Assembly: GCA_946221915.1 (NCBI GenBank)
Contig: CAMIKG010000001.1
Location: 186,001-250,000 of the forward strand
Reading direction: 5' to 3'
Source: an uncultured Erwinia sp.
Lineage (GTDB): Bacteria; Pseudomonadota; Gammaproteobacteria; Enterobacterales; Enterobacteriaceae
DNA: 64,000 bases
Part shown: piece after piece, positions 53,261 to 62,600 of the stretch
Layout of the letters: each line of letters begins with the position of its first letter
Position numbering within the stretch: the stretch's first letter is position 1
Made by a program: the position numbers and the translations under genes
Notes under the pieces: generated by a model
Told to the model about the DNA's origin: nothing
Databases searched by the model: none
What the model saw: only the letters and a program-made list of their open reading frames with translations

Positions 53261-56200
53261 TACGCCTCCTTTCTTGCCTGTTGCGCCAGCGCGACAATCT
53301 GCTCATCCGGCGGCAACAGCTCGGTTAATGGCGCCAGCCAGGCTTCCGGCACCTCCGCCAGTGTCTCCAGCAGCTGTTGCAGAGTCATGATGGCAATATC
53401 GCCCAGCGCTTCCGGTAATGCGCCACGCAGCAGATCAATGTTAAACAGCAGCGCACTCTCTTCCTCCAGCGCCTGCAGATGCAGCGGCGTCAGCGGTTGT
53501 GCGGCATATTCGTACGCCGGCATGCCGAGCAGCGGGTCGGAGGTCTCCGGGATAGAGTAGGCCTGACGCACGCCAAGCAGGCTGGTAAAGGCCACCGGCA
53601 GCTGCTGCAGCCAGCGCGCTTCCTCCTCGCCGCCCGGCAGCTGCTGATCGAGATGCTGCTGGCGCTGTTCTGCCAGCTGGCGCGCCAGCTCCACGAAGCT
53701 GCCGTGACCGACATCCAGCGTCAGCGGGGCGACGGTGGTGGCATCGGCGATCAGCTGTGACGCATGGGCATGCAGCGGCAGACGATCGGTAAAATCGAGA
53801 CGCAGGGTAAAGCGCGGCTGGCTGGCCCAGTCACGCAGCACCAGACCCCAGGCGGCCAGCAGCAGATCGGTGCCGCTGACGCCATGCTGTTCGCCCGCGC
53901 TTTTCAGCGGCAGCCACTGGCTGGCGGGCAGCGCGGCGCGCCAGATGGCGAAGCTGCCCGGCGCGTCATCCTGCCACGGCAGCTGCGGTGCGGCAGGCAG
54001 TTCGCGCGGCTGGGTGCGTGCGGCGGCGGTGTTCGCCAGCGCCAGCAGGCTGTGGTGATAATCCTGCGGGGTAAAGCTCAGCTGCGGCAGCGCGGCGTCC
54101 GGCTGATGAATAAAGCCGTCCAGCTCGCGCAGCAGCACACGGAAGCTTTCGATATCAACCAGCAGGGTATTCAGCGCCAGGTGGATACGATAACCCTGCG
54201 CGCTGTCGCTGACCGCCAGCACGATATGCGGCGGCTGCTGCAGATCGAACTGATGGTTTGACAGCTGTTCACGCAGCGTCAGTTGTGCCGCTTCCAGCGC
54301 GTCAGCTGACAGCTGACGCCAGTCGTAACGCTGCAGCGTCAGCGGTGCGACGCTATCCGGCACGCTGATTTCACCGCTGTGGTTGATCGCCGCGCGCAGC
54401 ATCGGATGGCGCGCCAGCAGGCGCTGCCAGCCTTCAGCGAAGGCATCCAGCGGGAAGTCGTGCGGCTTGTTGTACTCAACATACAGCAGACGCGGCGAAC
54501 TGCTGTGCTGCTGCCAGCGCAGATTTTGCAGTGGCGTCAGCGGCAGCGTCGCGTTGATGGCGGCTTTGCGCTGAATATCGCCACGCTGATCGAGCCAGCC
54601 CGGCTGGCTGCTTTCCAGTTCATCCAGCGCCCGGCGCAGCAGTGAGCTGTTGTCCGGCTGCACGTCCAGCTGCTGACGCAGGGCGGCGACCAGTTCACGC
54701 ACGCTGGCGGCGCGGAACACGCTTTCCGCGTTCAGCTTCACGCCGAGGTCGCGTCCGAGCGTTTCATTCAAATCGAGGAACAGCAGTGAGTCGAGACCAA
54801 GCTGCACCAGGTTGCTCTCCGGGGTAATCAGTTGCTCATCACAGCTCAGCTGACGCGCCAGCGTTTCGCGTACATAGCGCTCCAGCTGTTGCTCTGACTG
54901 CGCCGCAGAGTCATTAACGCTGGCCGTGTCAGCCTGCTGCGCGCGGTTACCCGCAGTGGCAGTCTCGGCATCAGCCTGATTCAGCAACGCCGCAAAACGG
55001 TACTTATCCGCCGCCAGTGCGCCACGCGCCAGTTTTTGCCAGTCGACCTGCATCGCCGCAACCACCGGCTGATCGCCGCCACGCGCCGCGTTCAGCAGCG
55101 CCAGCGCGCTGTGAGTCTCCAGCGCCGCCATACCGCCCTGCGCCAGTTTTTCCACTAACTGCGCGGAGGCGGATTCGGTGATCTGCCAGTAACCCCAGGC
55201 AATCGCCAGCGTATCGTAACCGCGCGCGCAGCGCTGTTGCGCCAGCCGTTCCAGCGCGCCACAGGCGGCGGCATGCGCCGCCTGACCGTCCGGCCCCAGC
55301 ACCGAGGCGGCGGAGGAGAAGTAGACGGTGTGCGCCGGTTGCAGGCGATCCTGCCAGCGATCCAGCAATTGTGCGGCGCCGAGGCGGGTCGCCAGCGTCT
55401 GCTGCAGCGTGTGCCAGTCCAGACGCGCGACCGGCATATCGTTTACCACCCCGGCCAGATGCCACAGGGTGTTAACCGGCAGCTGCTGTGCCGCCAGCCG
55501 TTCCAGCGCGGCGCTGAAGGCGGCGCTATCGCTGATATCAGCGTGGCTGTCGATCACCACGTCGACGCCGCGCCCACGCAAAGCCTCCAGCTGCAACTGC
55601 TGATGAATATGCGGCGCACGACGCGCCAGCAGCACCAGCCGCTCTGCGCCCTGATCGGCCAGCTGCTCCGCCAGCGCCAGTCCCAGCGGTGACAGACCGC
55701 CGATCAGCACATGGCAACCTGCGGTGGAGGTTACCGCCAGCGCTGGCTGGCTGGTTTGCAGCTGAGCGCTGTACCAGCTGCCATCCTGCCAGCGCAGCTG
55801 GTCGGCGTCGCAGGCCAGCAGTCGCGCCGCCAGTGCATCGTCCAGCGGCTGGTCGCCGCTATCCACTAAGGTAATATTGCGCTGCGGATACTCATGGCGC
55901 GCGACCGCCAGCAGGCCCGGCAGCCAGCTGGCGGCATGTTCGCTGCCATTGGCGTGCAGCAGACCCGGCGCGCGCAGCAGCAGATCGTGGCCGCTGGCGA
56001 GCTGTTGCTGCAGCTGGTTAAAGAAGCTTTCCTGTTGATCGCGGCTGGCGGGCACCTGCAGGCTGTGCCACGGCTGCTGAGCGCCGGTCTGCGGCAGCGC
56101 GACGGGCTGCCACTGCCAGTGATACAGCGCGCCTTGCTGCCGCCACGGACGCGGCAGATGCGGTGGACGCGCTGCGGCGTCGACGCCGCTAACACGAGCC

Positions 56201-59200
56201 GCATTCAGCTGCGCAGTGAACAGCAGCCGATCGCCGATTAACGCCTGCATGCTGTGCGCCTGCTGAAGCAGGGTGACCGTGAGCGGATCGCTGGCGCCTT
56301 GTGGATCGCAGTGCCACTGCACATGGCTGAGACGGGTGGGGCGATCGCCTGCCAGCGCCTGCAGTGCAGCTGTCAGTAACTGCTGTTCTGACCACTGAGT
56401 CTCCGGCAGATCGCTGGCGATGCTGAGGGTCAGCGCGCTTTCCGCCGCTGGCGCAGAATGTGGCTGCGTCGCCGTCTGCTCGCTGGCGATACGCGCAACA
56501 ATAATCTGTTCGCCGAGCGCCGCCGCTGGCAGGTCTGCCGTCGGGAAGGCGGCGCTCTGGACAAATCCGGCATCCGCCAGCGCCGCCTGCCAGTCCTGCT
56601 GCGACGCGAACAGCTCACCATGGCGCAGCGCGGTATCGCCAATCGGCGGCACCAGCGCGCCAAAGACAAAGTCGAACAGTTTTTTCGGCGCGGTGATTTC
56701 GCGCATCAGCAGCAGGCCGCCCGGTTTCAGTACGCTTTTGAGATTGCGCAGCATCTGGCGCAGATCCGCCGCGTTGTGCAGCACGTTAGCGGCGACAATC
56801 GCGTCATACTGCTGGCGCGGCAGCCCCTGCTGTTGCGCAGGCTGTTCCATATCAAACGGCAGGTAGTCGATAAACGGGTACGCGGCGAACTTCTCGCGCG
56901 CACGCTGCAGGAACAGCGGGCCAAGATCGGTGTAGCTGTAGTGCTCGCAGCTGCCGTGCGGCAGCGCCTGCAGAATACCGTGGCTGGTGCCGCCGGTTCC
57001 TGCGCCAATCTCCAGAATGGCGATCGGCTGCTCGCTGTGGCTGGCCAGCGTCGCCATCGAGGAGGCGGCAATGGCGTTAAAGTAACGTGACCACGGCTGT
57101 TCGCGGTACATATGCTCGACATCGGCGGTGGAGGCGGCGGGGAACACCACACTCACCGGGTCGACGTCGCCGCGCAGCATCGCGCCCAGCTGTGGCCCGG
57201 TGCGGGCAATCAGCTGCGCCAGGTTGATATAGCCCGCCGCGCGCATACGTGTCAGCCAGCCGTCGACATCAATCGCCGCCGGACGCAGCTCGCCGTACCA
57301 CAATTCACCGTCCTGCTGGCGCTGCTGCACGGCACCGCTGGCGGCGAGGTCGCGCAGCAAACGCTGCATCAGTTCATGATAGCGTGCCGGAATATGCGCC
57401 AGCGTCATCAGCTGGTCGATGCTGAGGTACTGCTGCGGCTGCTGCAGTAACTGCATCTGTTGCAGCATCTGGCTGACGTAGTGCTGGTGCAGGGCATCGA
57501 CACAGCGATCTTCTTCTTCCAGCAGTGACAGGTCCAGCTCTGCGCCACGTTCACTGGCGGTTTGCTGCGCGCTGGCGCACAGCGCCTGCCAGCGGCGCTG
57601 CTCACTGCTGTTATCCGTGCCGTGACCGCTGAGTGCCTGGTCACTGGAGGGGCTGGTGGTGACTTCGGCATTCTGATGCCAGCAGCGTTCGCCATCAAAC
57701 GGTGTCACCGGCAGCAACGCGCGCTGGCTGGAGGTGGTGATCAGCCCGCGCCACTCCGGCGCCGTGCGGCCCAGTTGTGCCTGCAGCTCCGCCGTTAACG
57801 CCGTACCCGCGCTGACGTGGTGCGCGACAATCCCGGCATCGCCATTAACCTGCTGCAGCTCCGCCACGCCATCTTCGATATCCAGCAGCAGCGCCAGCCA
57901 GCCATCGACATCGCTGGCGCTCAGCAGCAGGCGATAGTTAAACAGCGAACGGTGGTAAAAACTGGTGGCGGCATACGCCTGCGCATCGAAGCTGGCTTCA
58001 CGGTCACTGAGACGCAACAGGTGCTGCTGCGCCAGCGCGCGCAGGCTTTTCTCGCTGCGGGCGGAGAGCAGCAGATGCAGCGGCTGGCTGCTGTCGCCGC
58101 TGGCGTGCGCCTGCGGTGCGGCTTCGAGAATCGCATGGGCGTTGCTGCCGCCGATGCCAAACGAGCTGACTGCGGCGCGGTGCGGGGTCTCTGACTGCCA
58201 CGGCTGCAACTGCTGCGGCACATAGAACGGCGTCGAGGCGAAATCAATCGCCGGGTTCGGCTGCGAGAAATTGAGGCTTGGCGGGATCTGGCGCTGCCAG
58301 ATGGCCAGTCCGGCTTTCAGCAGGCTGGCGATACCGGCGGCGGTATCAAGATGGCCGACATTGCTTTTCAGTGAGCCGATGGCGGTCTGCTGGGGCTGTG
58401 GTGACCACGGTGACCAGGCTTCGGTCAGCGCGCTGATCTCCAGCGGATCGCCCAGCGGCGTCGCCGTGCCGTGCGCTTCCACCAGGCCGATGGTATCGGC
58501 GTCGACATCCGCCAGCGCCAGCGCGTCACGGATCACGTCGCGCTGTCCGCTCAGCGACGGTGCGGTGTAACCGGCTTTGTCGTTGCCGTCGTTATTGATT
58601 GCTGTGCCGCGGATCACCGCCAGAATTGGGTCGCCATCCTCGATGGCGCGATCCAGCCGTTTCAGCAGTACCACCGCCGCGCCATTGCCGACCAGCGTGC
58701 CGTTGGCCTCGGCATCAAACGGGCGGCAGTGGCCGTCGGCAGAGAAGATCATTCCCTCGCGATAGAAGTAGCCCGCCTGCTGCGGGAAGCTGAGGCTCGC
58801 GCCACCGGCCAGCATCATCTCGGCGTCGCCGCTGGCGATCGCTTCGCAGGCCAGATGCGTGGCGATCAGCGAGCTGGAGCAGGCGGTCTGCACAGTATAC
58901 GCCGGACCGCGCAGGCCGAGTTTGTAGGCGACGCGCGTCGCCAGGTAATCCTTGTCGTTGCCCATCAGTTTCTGGAACACCTGCGGCGAGACAATCTGCT
59001 GCGCGTCCTGACGCTGCGGCAGCTGGTAAGTGCTCATGCGGGATGAGCCAATCACCCCCGTGCGCGCGCTGAGTGTGGCGGGGGAGTAACCGGCCATTTC
59101 CAGCGCTTCCCAGGCGCACATCAGGAACAGCCTTTGCTGCGGATCGATATTTTCTGCTTCCTGACGCGAGTAACCAAAGAACTGCCACTCAAAACGGTCA

Positions 59201-59442
59201 GCGTCCTCCACCACGGCGGCGGCGGGCACATAATCCGGGCGCTTCAGCAGTGACGGATCGACGCCTGCACGCTGCAGCGCGTCGGCGTCAAAACGGGAAA
59301 TTAACTCTTCGCCATCGGCGATACGGCGCCAGAATTCAAAAACAGATGCCGCGCGCGGGAAGCGGCAGCCTGCGCCGATAATGGCGACGGGCAAGGTGTC
59401 GCCGTACTGGCGGGCAAACTGTTCGGAATCGAATGAGTTCAT
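53260..59442 (-). CDS. irp1: Irp1/HMWP1-like hybrid PKS-NRPS, AT-less and truncated
   Basis: 2060 residues; HMWP1 has about 3160. In order: ketosynthase 15-445, with Cys188 in QTACSSSL and both His (VEAHGTATPLGD, KSNVGHLDTAAG); a linker 455-625 where HMWP1 carries its acyltransferase, here with no GHSxG; C-methyltransferase about 770-1000 (LEIGAGTGGTSHGIL); ketoreductase-like 1240-1450; ACP with LGLDSLLFL, Ser near 1551; condensation/cyclization-like domain 1632-2045. The chain then ends, with no second methyltransferase, PCP or thioesterase. The ketoreductase reads GGLSPLG, has His1390 for Tyr (GQAAHAAAC) and Arg for Lys, so it is probably inactive. The cyclization motif reads NTLLVDIES, Asn replacing the first Asp. 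It would extend the Irp2-bound chain by a methylated C2 unit. Confidence 0.92.
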   Translation of the reverse strand: MNSFDSEQFARQYGDTLPVAIIGAGCRFPRAASVFEFWRRIADGEELISRFDADALQRAGVDPSLLKRPDYVPAAAVVEDADRFEWQFFGYSRQEAENIDPQQRLFLMCAWEALEMAGYSPATLSARTGVIGSSRMSTYQLPQRQDAQQIVSPQVFQKLMGNDKDYLATRVAYKLGLRGPAYTVQTACSSSLIATHLACEAIASGDAEMMLAGGASLSFPQQAGYFYREGMIFSADGHCRPFDAEANGTLVGNGAAVVLLKRLDRAIEDGDPILAVIRGTAINNDGNDKAGYTAPSLSGQRDVIRDALALADVDADTIGLVEAHGTATPLGDPLEISALTEAWSPWSPQPQQTAIGSLKSNVGHLDTAAGIASLLKAGLAIWQRQIPPSLNFSQPNPAIDFASTPFYVPQQLQPWQSETPHRAAVSSFGIGGSNAHAILEAAPQAHASGDSSQPLHLLLSARSEKSLRALAQQHLLRLSDREASFDAQAYAATSFYHRSLFNYRLLLSASDVDGWLALLLDIEDGVAELQQVNGDAGIVAHHVSAGTALTAELQAQLGRTAPEWRGLITTSSQRALLPVTPFDGERCWHQNAEVTTSPSSDQALSGHGTDNSSEQRRWQALCASAQQTASERGAELDLSLLEEEDRCVDALHQHYVSQMLQQMQLLQQPQQYLSIDQLMTLAHIPARYHELMQRLLRDLAASGAVQQRQQDGELWYGELRPAAIDVDGWLTRMRAAGYINLAQLIARTGPQLGAMLRGDVDPVSVVFPAASTADVEHMYREQPWSRYFNAIAASSMATLASHSEQPIAILEIGAGTGGTSHGILQALPHGSCEHYSYTDLGPLFLQRAREKFAAYPFIDYLPFDMEQPAQQQGLPRQQYDAIVAANVLHNAADLRQMLRNLKSVLKPGGLLLMREITAPKKLFDFVFGALVPPIGDTALRHGELFASQQDWQAALADAGFVQSAAFPTADLPAAALGEQIIVARIASEQTATQPHSAPAAESALTLSIASDLPETQWSEQQLLTAALQALAGDRPTRLSHVQWHCDPQGASDPLTVTLLQQAHSMQALIGDRLLFTAQLNAARVSGVDAAARPPHLPRPWRQQGALYHWQWQPVALPQTGAQQPWHSLQVPASRDQQESFFNQLQQQLASGHDLLLRAPGLLHANGSEHAASWLPGLLAVARHEYPQRNITLVDSGDQPLDDALAARLLACDADQLRWQDGSWYSAQLQTSQPALAVTSTAGCHVLIGGLSPLGLALAEQLADQGAERLVLLARRAPHIHQQLQLEALRGRGVDVVIDSHADISDSAAFSAALERLAAQQLPVNTLWHLAGVVNDMPVARLDWHTLQQTLATRLGAAQLLDRWQDRLQPAHTVYFSSAASVLGPDGQAAHAAACGALERLAQQRCARGYDTLAIAWGYWQITESASAQLVEKLAQGGMAALETHSALALLNAARGGDQPVVAAMQVDWQKLARGALAADKYRFAALLNQADAETATAGNRAQQADTASVNDSAAQSEQQLERYVRETLARQLSCDEQLITPESNLVQLGLDSLLFLDLNETLGRDLGVKLNAESVFRAASVRELVAALRQQLDVQPDNSSLLRRALDELESSQPGWLDQRGDIQRKAAINATLPLTPLQNLRWQQHSSSPRLLYVEYNKPHDFPLDAFAEGWQRLLARHPMLRAAINHSGEISVPDSVAPLTLQRYDWRQLSADALEAAQLTLREQLSNHQFDLQQPPHIVLAVSDSAQGYRIHLALNTLLVDIESFRVLLRELDGFIHQPDAALPQLSFTPQDYHHSLLALANTAAARTQPRELPAAPQLPWQDDAPGSFAIWRAALPASQWLPLKSAGEQHGVSGTDLLLAAWGLVLRDWASQPRFTLRLDFTDRLPLHAHASQLIADATTVAPLTLDVGHGSFVELARQLAEQRQQHLDQQLPGGEEEARWLQQLPVAFTSLLGVRQAYSIPETSDPLLGMPAYEYAAQPLTPLHLQALEEESALLFNIDLLRGALPEALGDIAIMTLQQLLETLAEVPEAWLAPLTELLPPDEQIVALAQQARKEA

Positions 59443-59532
59443 GCGTTTACTTTTCCATGTTTATACAAAAAATTTATGGGCGATGTGTTTTATGCCACTC
59501 AGTTAAACAGTCCGGGCGCTGCAGCCAACTTT

Positions 59533-59632
59533 CCCTCCCCCATAAAATGGGGGAGGGTCAGGGAGGGGGAGCTGCTGACGCCGGTGTCGTTTGCTCCCCC
59601 ATCCCAGCCTTCCCCCGCAGCGCGGGGGAAGG
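59533..59632. repeat. Two GC-rich hairpins between irp2-like and irp1-like genes
   Basis: CCCTCCCCCAT-AAA-ATGGGGGAGGG (59533-59557) and CCTTCCCCCGC-AGC-GCGGGGGAAGG (59608-59632), two perfect 11-bp stems about 50 bp apart, form a REP/BIME-like intergenic element in the 224-bp gap. Both may slow or partly end transcription and so set the irp1:irp2 ratio. Confidence 0.78.
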
Positions 59633-59666
59633 GGCGGTTAGTACCTCGTTGTCATCAGCCTGCTGT

Positions 59667-62600
59667 TTAACGCTGACGCTGCTGGCGGCGGCGCTGACGC
59701 GCCTGACGCCGTTCAGCAATATCACTGCTGTTTTCCGTCACCGTCTCCTGCTGACGCGTCAGCCAGTTGGCCAGCGCACGCGCATTCGGACGGTTAAACA
59801 GCTCCACCACCGGCAGCGCAATATTCAGCCGCTGCTGCAATTGCTGACGCAGCCGAATCAGATGCAGTGACGTCGCACCCGCTTCAAAGAAGTTGCTGCT
59901 GTCCGGCACTGTCTCCAGCCCGGCGATCTGCTGCAGTTGCTGGCAGATCAGCGCGCTCAGCGCATCACTGTCACTGTCCTGCACACCCTCATCCGGCTGG
60001 CTGTCGTGCACGCTTTCTGCAACCGGCTGCGCGCCGAGCGTCTGCCACTGATTAGCAGGCAGCAGAGCGGTGAGATCCTGTTGCCAGAGATCGTCACGCG
60101 CCGCCAGCGCGCCAAGCAGTTCGCAGTAGCTGGCGAACATCTCGTCGGTCAGCCCCGCCGGGAACAGTGCATCGACGCAGTCCCAGCTGAACACCAGCTC
60201 ACCGCGACGCTCCACCACCTGATGGTCAATCCACACCTGCGGTGTCTGGCTGACGCTCCAGCCAAACTCGCCCAGCCAGTCGGCGGCGACGCTGCGGTCG
60301 CTGCCCTGCGCATCCACGCCGAGTCCGCTGGTAAACACCACCGGCATCGCCACTGCATCGACGCGGCCACGACGGCGCGCCGCTTCACGCAGCACGCGCA
60401 CCGCTGAGACTTCACTGTGGCTGAGGTCATCCCACAGCTGCTGTTGCAGCGCGGCGGCGCGGGTGAGGAAGTCCGCCGTGCCGCGCATATCGCAGGCCAG
60501 CAGGCTCAGTGAGGTAAAGTCCCCGACCAGCATCGGTAACTGTGGATGGATATCCGGGCGCTGGAACAGCGTCAGGTTGAGGGTGAAGTGCGGGTCACGG
60601 CTCCAGTTCGCCAGCACCTGACTCCACACGGTCAGCAGCAGCGCATTCGGCGTGATACCCGCATCGGCGGCGCGCTGACGCAGGCTGCTCCACTGTTCTG
60701 CGCTAAGACGCGCTTCACGGCGGATAAAGTGTGGCGTCTCCAGCTGTTCCGGTTGCTGCGCCAGCGGCAGCAGCGGTCCGGCAGGCAGGGCGTCGAGACG
60801 ATCCAGCCAGTAGTTCAGCGCATTGTTCCAGCTGGCGCGTTGCGGCCACTTCTCCTGCGCCAGCACATAATCGCGGAAACGAATGGTCAGCGGCGGCAAC
60901 TCGCTGTCAGGCTGACGCGCCAGCTGCGCCCATTCAGAGAGCAGCATCACCATCGAGCGGCCATCGCAGATCAGGTTATCGAGGCTGATGCACAGACGGA
61001 TACGCCGATCGCTCAGCTGTCCGGCGCGCACGCTGAACAGCGGCCAGCGCGTGGTGTCGTGCACCTCATGACTGAGGTCGCCGCGCACCTGCTGTTGCCA
61101 CTGCTCGCACTGGGCAGCGCTGGCGTGACGCAGATCCTGACAGGCAATCTGATACGCCGGCACCTGCGCCAGCACGCGCTGATAACCCGCGTCATCGATC
61201 ACCGCGCGCAGCATCTCGTGGCGCAGCACCAGCCGCTGCCAGGCGTGTTGCAGCGCCTGATGGCTGAGATCGTCGACGTCGATTTCCACATACAGATGGG
61301 TGGAGACGCCGCTGAGCGTCAGGCCGCTCTGACGGCCAATCCAGTACGCCTGCTGCACATCGGTGAGCGGGAATGGCTGGTGACGCTGGGCGTCATCCGC
61401 CTGCCACTGTTGTTGCTCCTCCTGCCACAGCGGCGCGCTGGCGACTTTAGCGGCGAAATCGGCAAAGCGCGGGCTGACAAACAGGTCGCGCAATGCCACC
61501 TGACGTTGCAGCTGATGGCGGATTTTCTCCACCAGGCGCACCGCCGTGAGGCTGTCGCCACCGGCTTCAAAGAAGTGCGCTTCAACCGCAGGGGTTTCGC
61601 CGTTCAGCAGCTCCGCCCACAGTGCGGCAAGACGCGCATCGAGACCCTGCCATTGCGGCGCAGGCTGGCCGGAAGACGCTTTGCCACCGCTGTGCGGACG
61701 CGGCAGCAGCGCGCGCGCCACTTTGCCGGTCGGACTGAGCGGCAGCGCATCCAGCGCAATCAGGATCTGCGGCACCATATAGCCCGGCAGCAGCGTCGCC
61801 AGATAGTCGCTGACTTTGGTCGGCGCGAACTGCCACAGGCTGTCCGGCATCTGTGCCATCAGCAGGTGCAGGCCGCTGTTGTCCAGCTGCGGCAGCGTCA
61901 GTGCCGCCTGCTGCTGGTAGCCTTGCTGCGTCAGCTGTTGCTGCCACTGTGCGGCGCTGAGCAACGGCAGGGCGTCTTCGCGACGGCTGTCTTCCAGCTG
62001 GCTGTAGCCCGCTTCCAGCAGCGCCACGGTGGCGAGCTGGAAGGTGCTGTTGCGCGTCATTTCTGGCGCCAGCAGCCAGCCACCGGGGCGCAGCAGGCTG
62101 GCGATACGCTGCAGCAGACGCGGCACATTATGACTGCGGTGCAGGGCGTTAAACGCCAGCACCAGGTCGTAGTGATGACGGTTGACCTCCTGCTGCGCCA
62201 GCGGCTGTTCGCTGTCCAGTACGCTGAAGTGCAGCTGGTGAGAGGCAGATGCGCTGAGACGCGTCTGTGCCTGCTGCACCAGCAGACGTGAGGCGTCGCT
62301 GAAGTGATACTCCAGATCCACATCCGCCAGCTGCGCCAGCAGGTCGCGCGTTGCCACGCCGCTGCGGCCGCCCAGCTCCAGGATGCGCGGCGCGCGTCCC
62401 AGTTGCTGTGTCAGCTGACGAATCAGCGCCGCCAGCGCATGGTTAATCGGCGCACTGAGCGGGTTGGCCTGCGTCAGCTGTTCCGGCGACAGCGCGTCGT
62501 CATCGCTGTAGAACAGTTCCAGCGCGCTGGCCTCGCCGCGCAGAATGCGCAGACGATCGGCTGCGCCGCTTTGCAGACGCACCAGCGCTTCGCGCGGCAG

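Noticed and set aside
60546..62291. 581-codon open frame on the plus strand inside the irp2-like gene
   Set aside because: Antisense shadow of GC-rich coding sequence; its product is Gln/Arg/His-rich without any domain, while the minus strand encodes clear NRPS domains.
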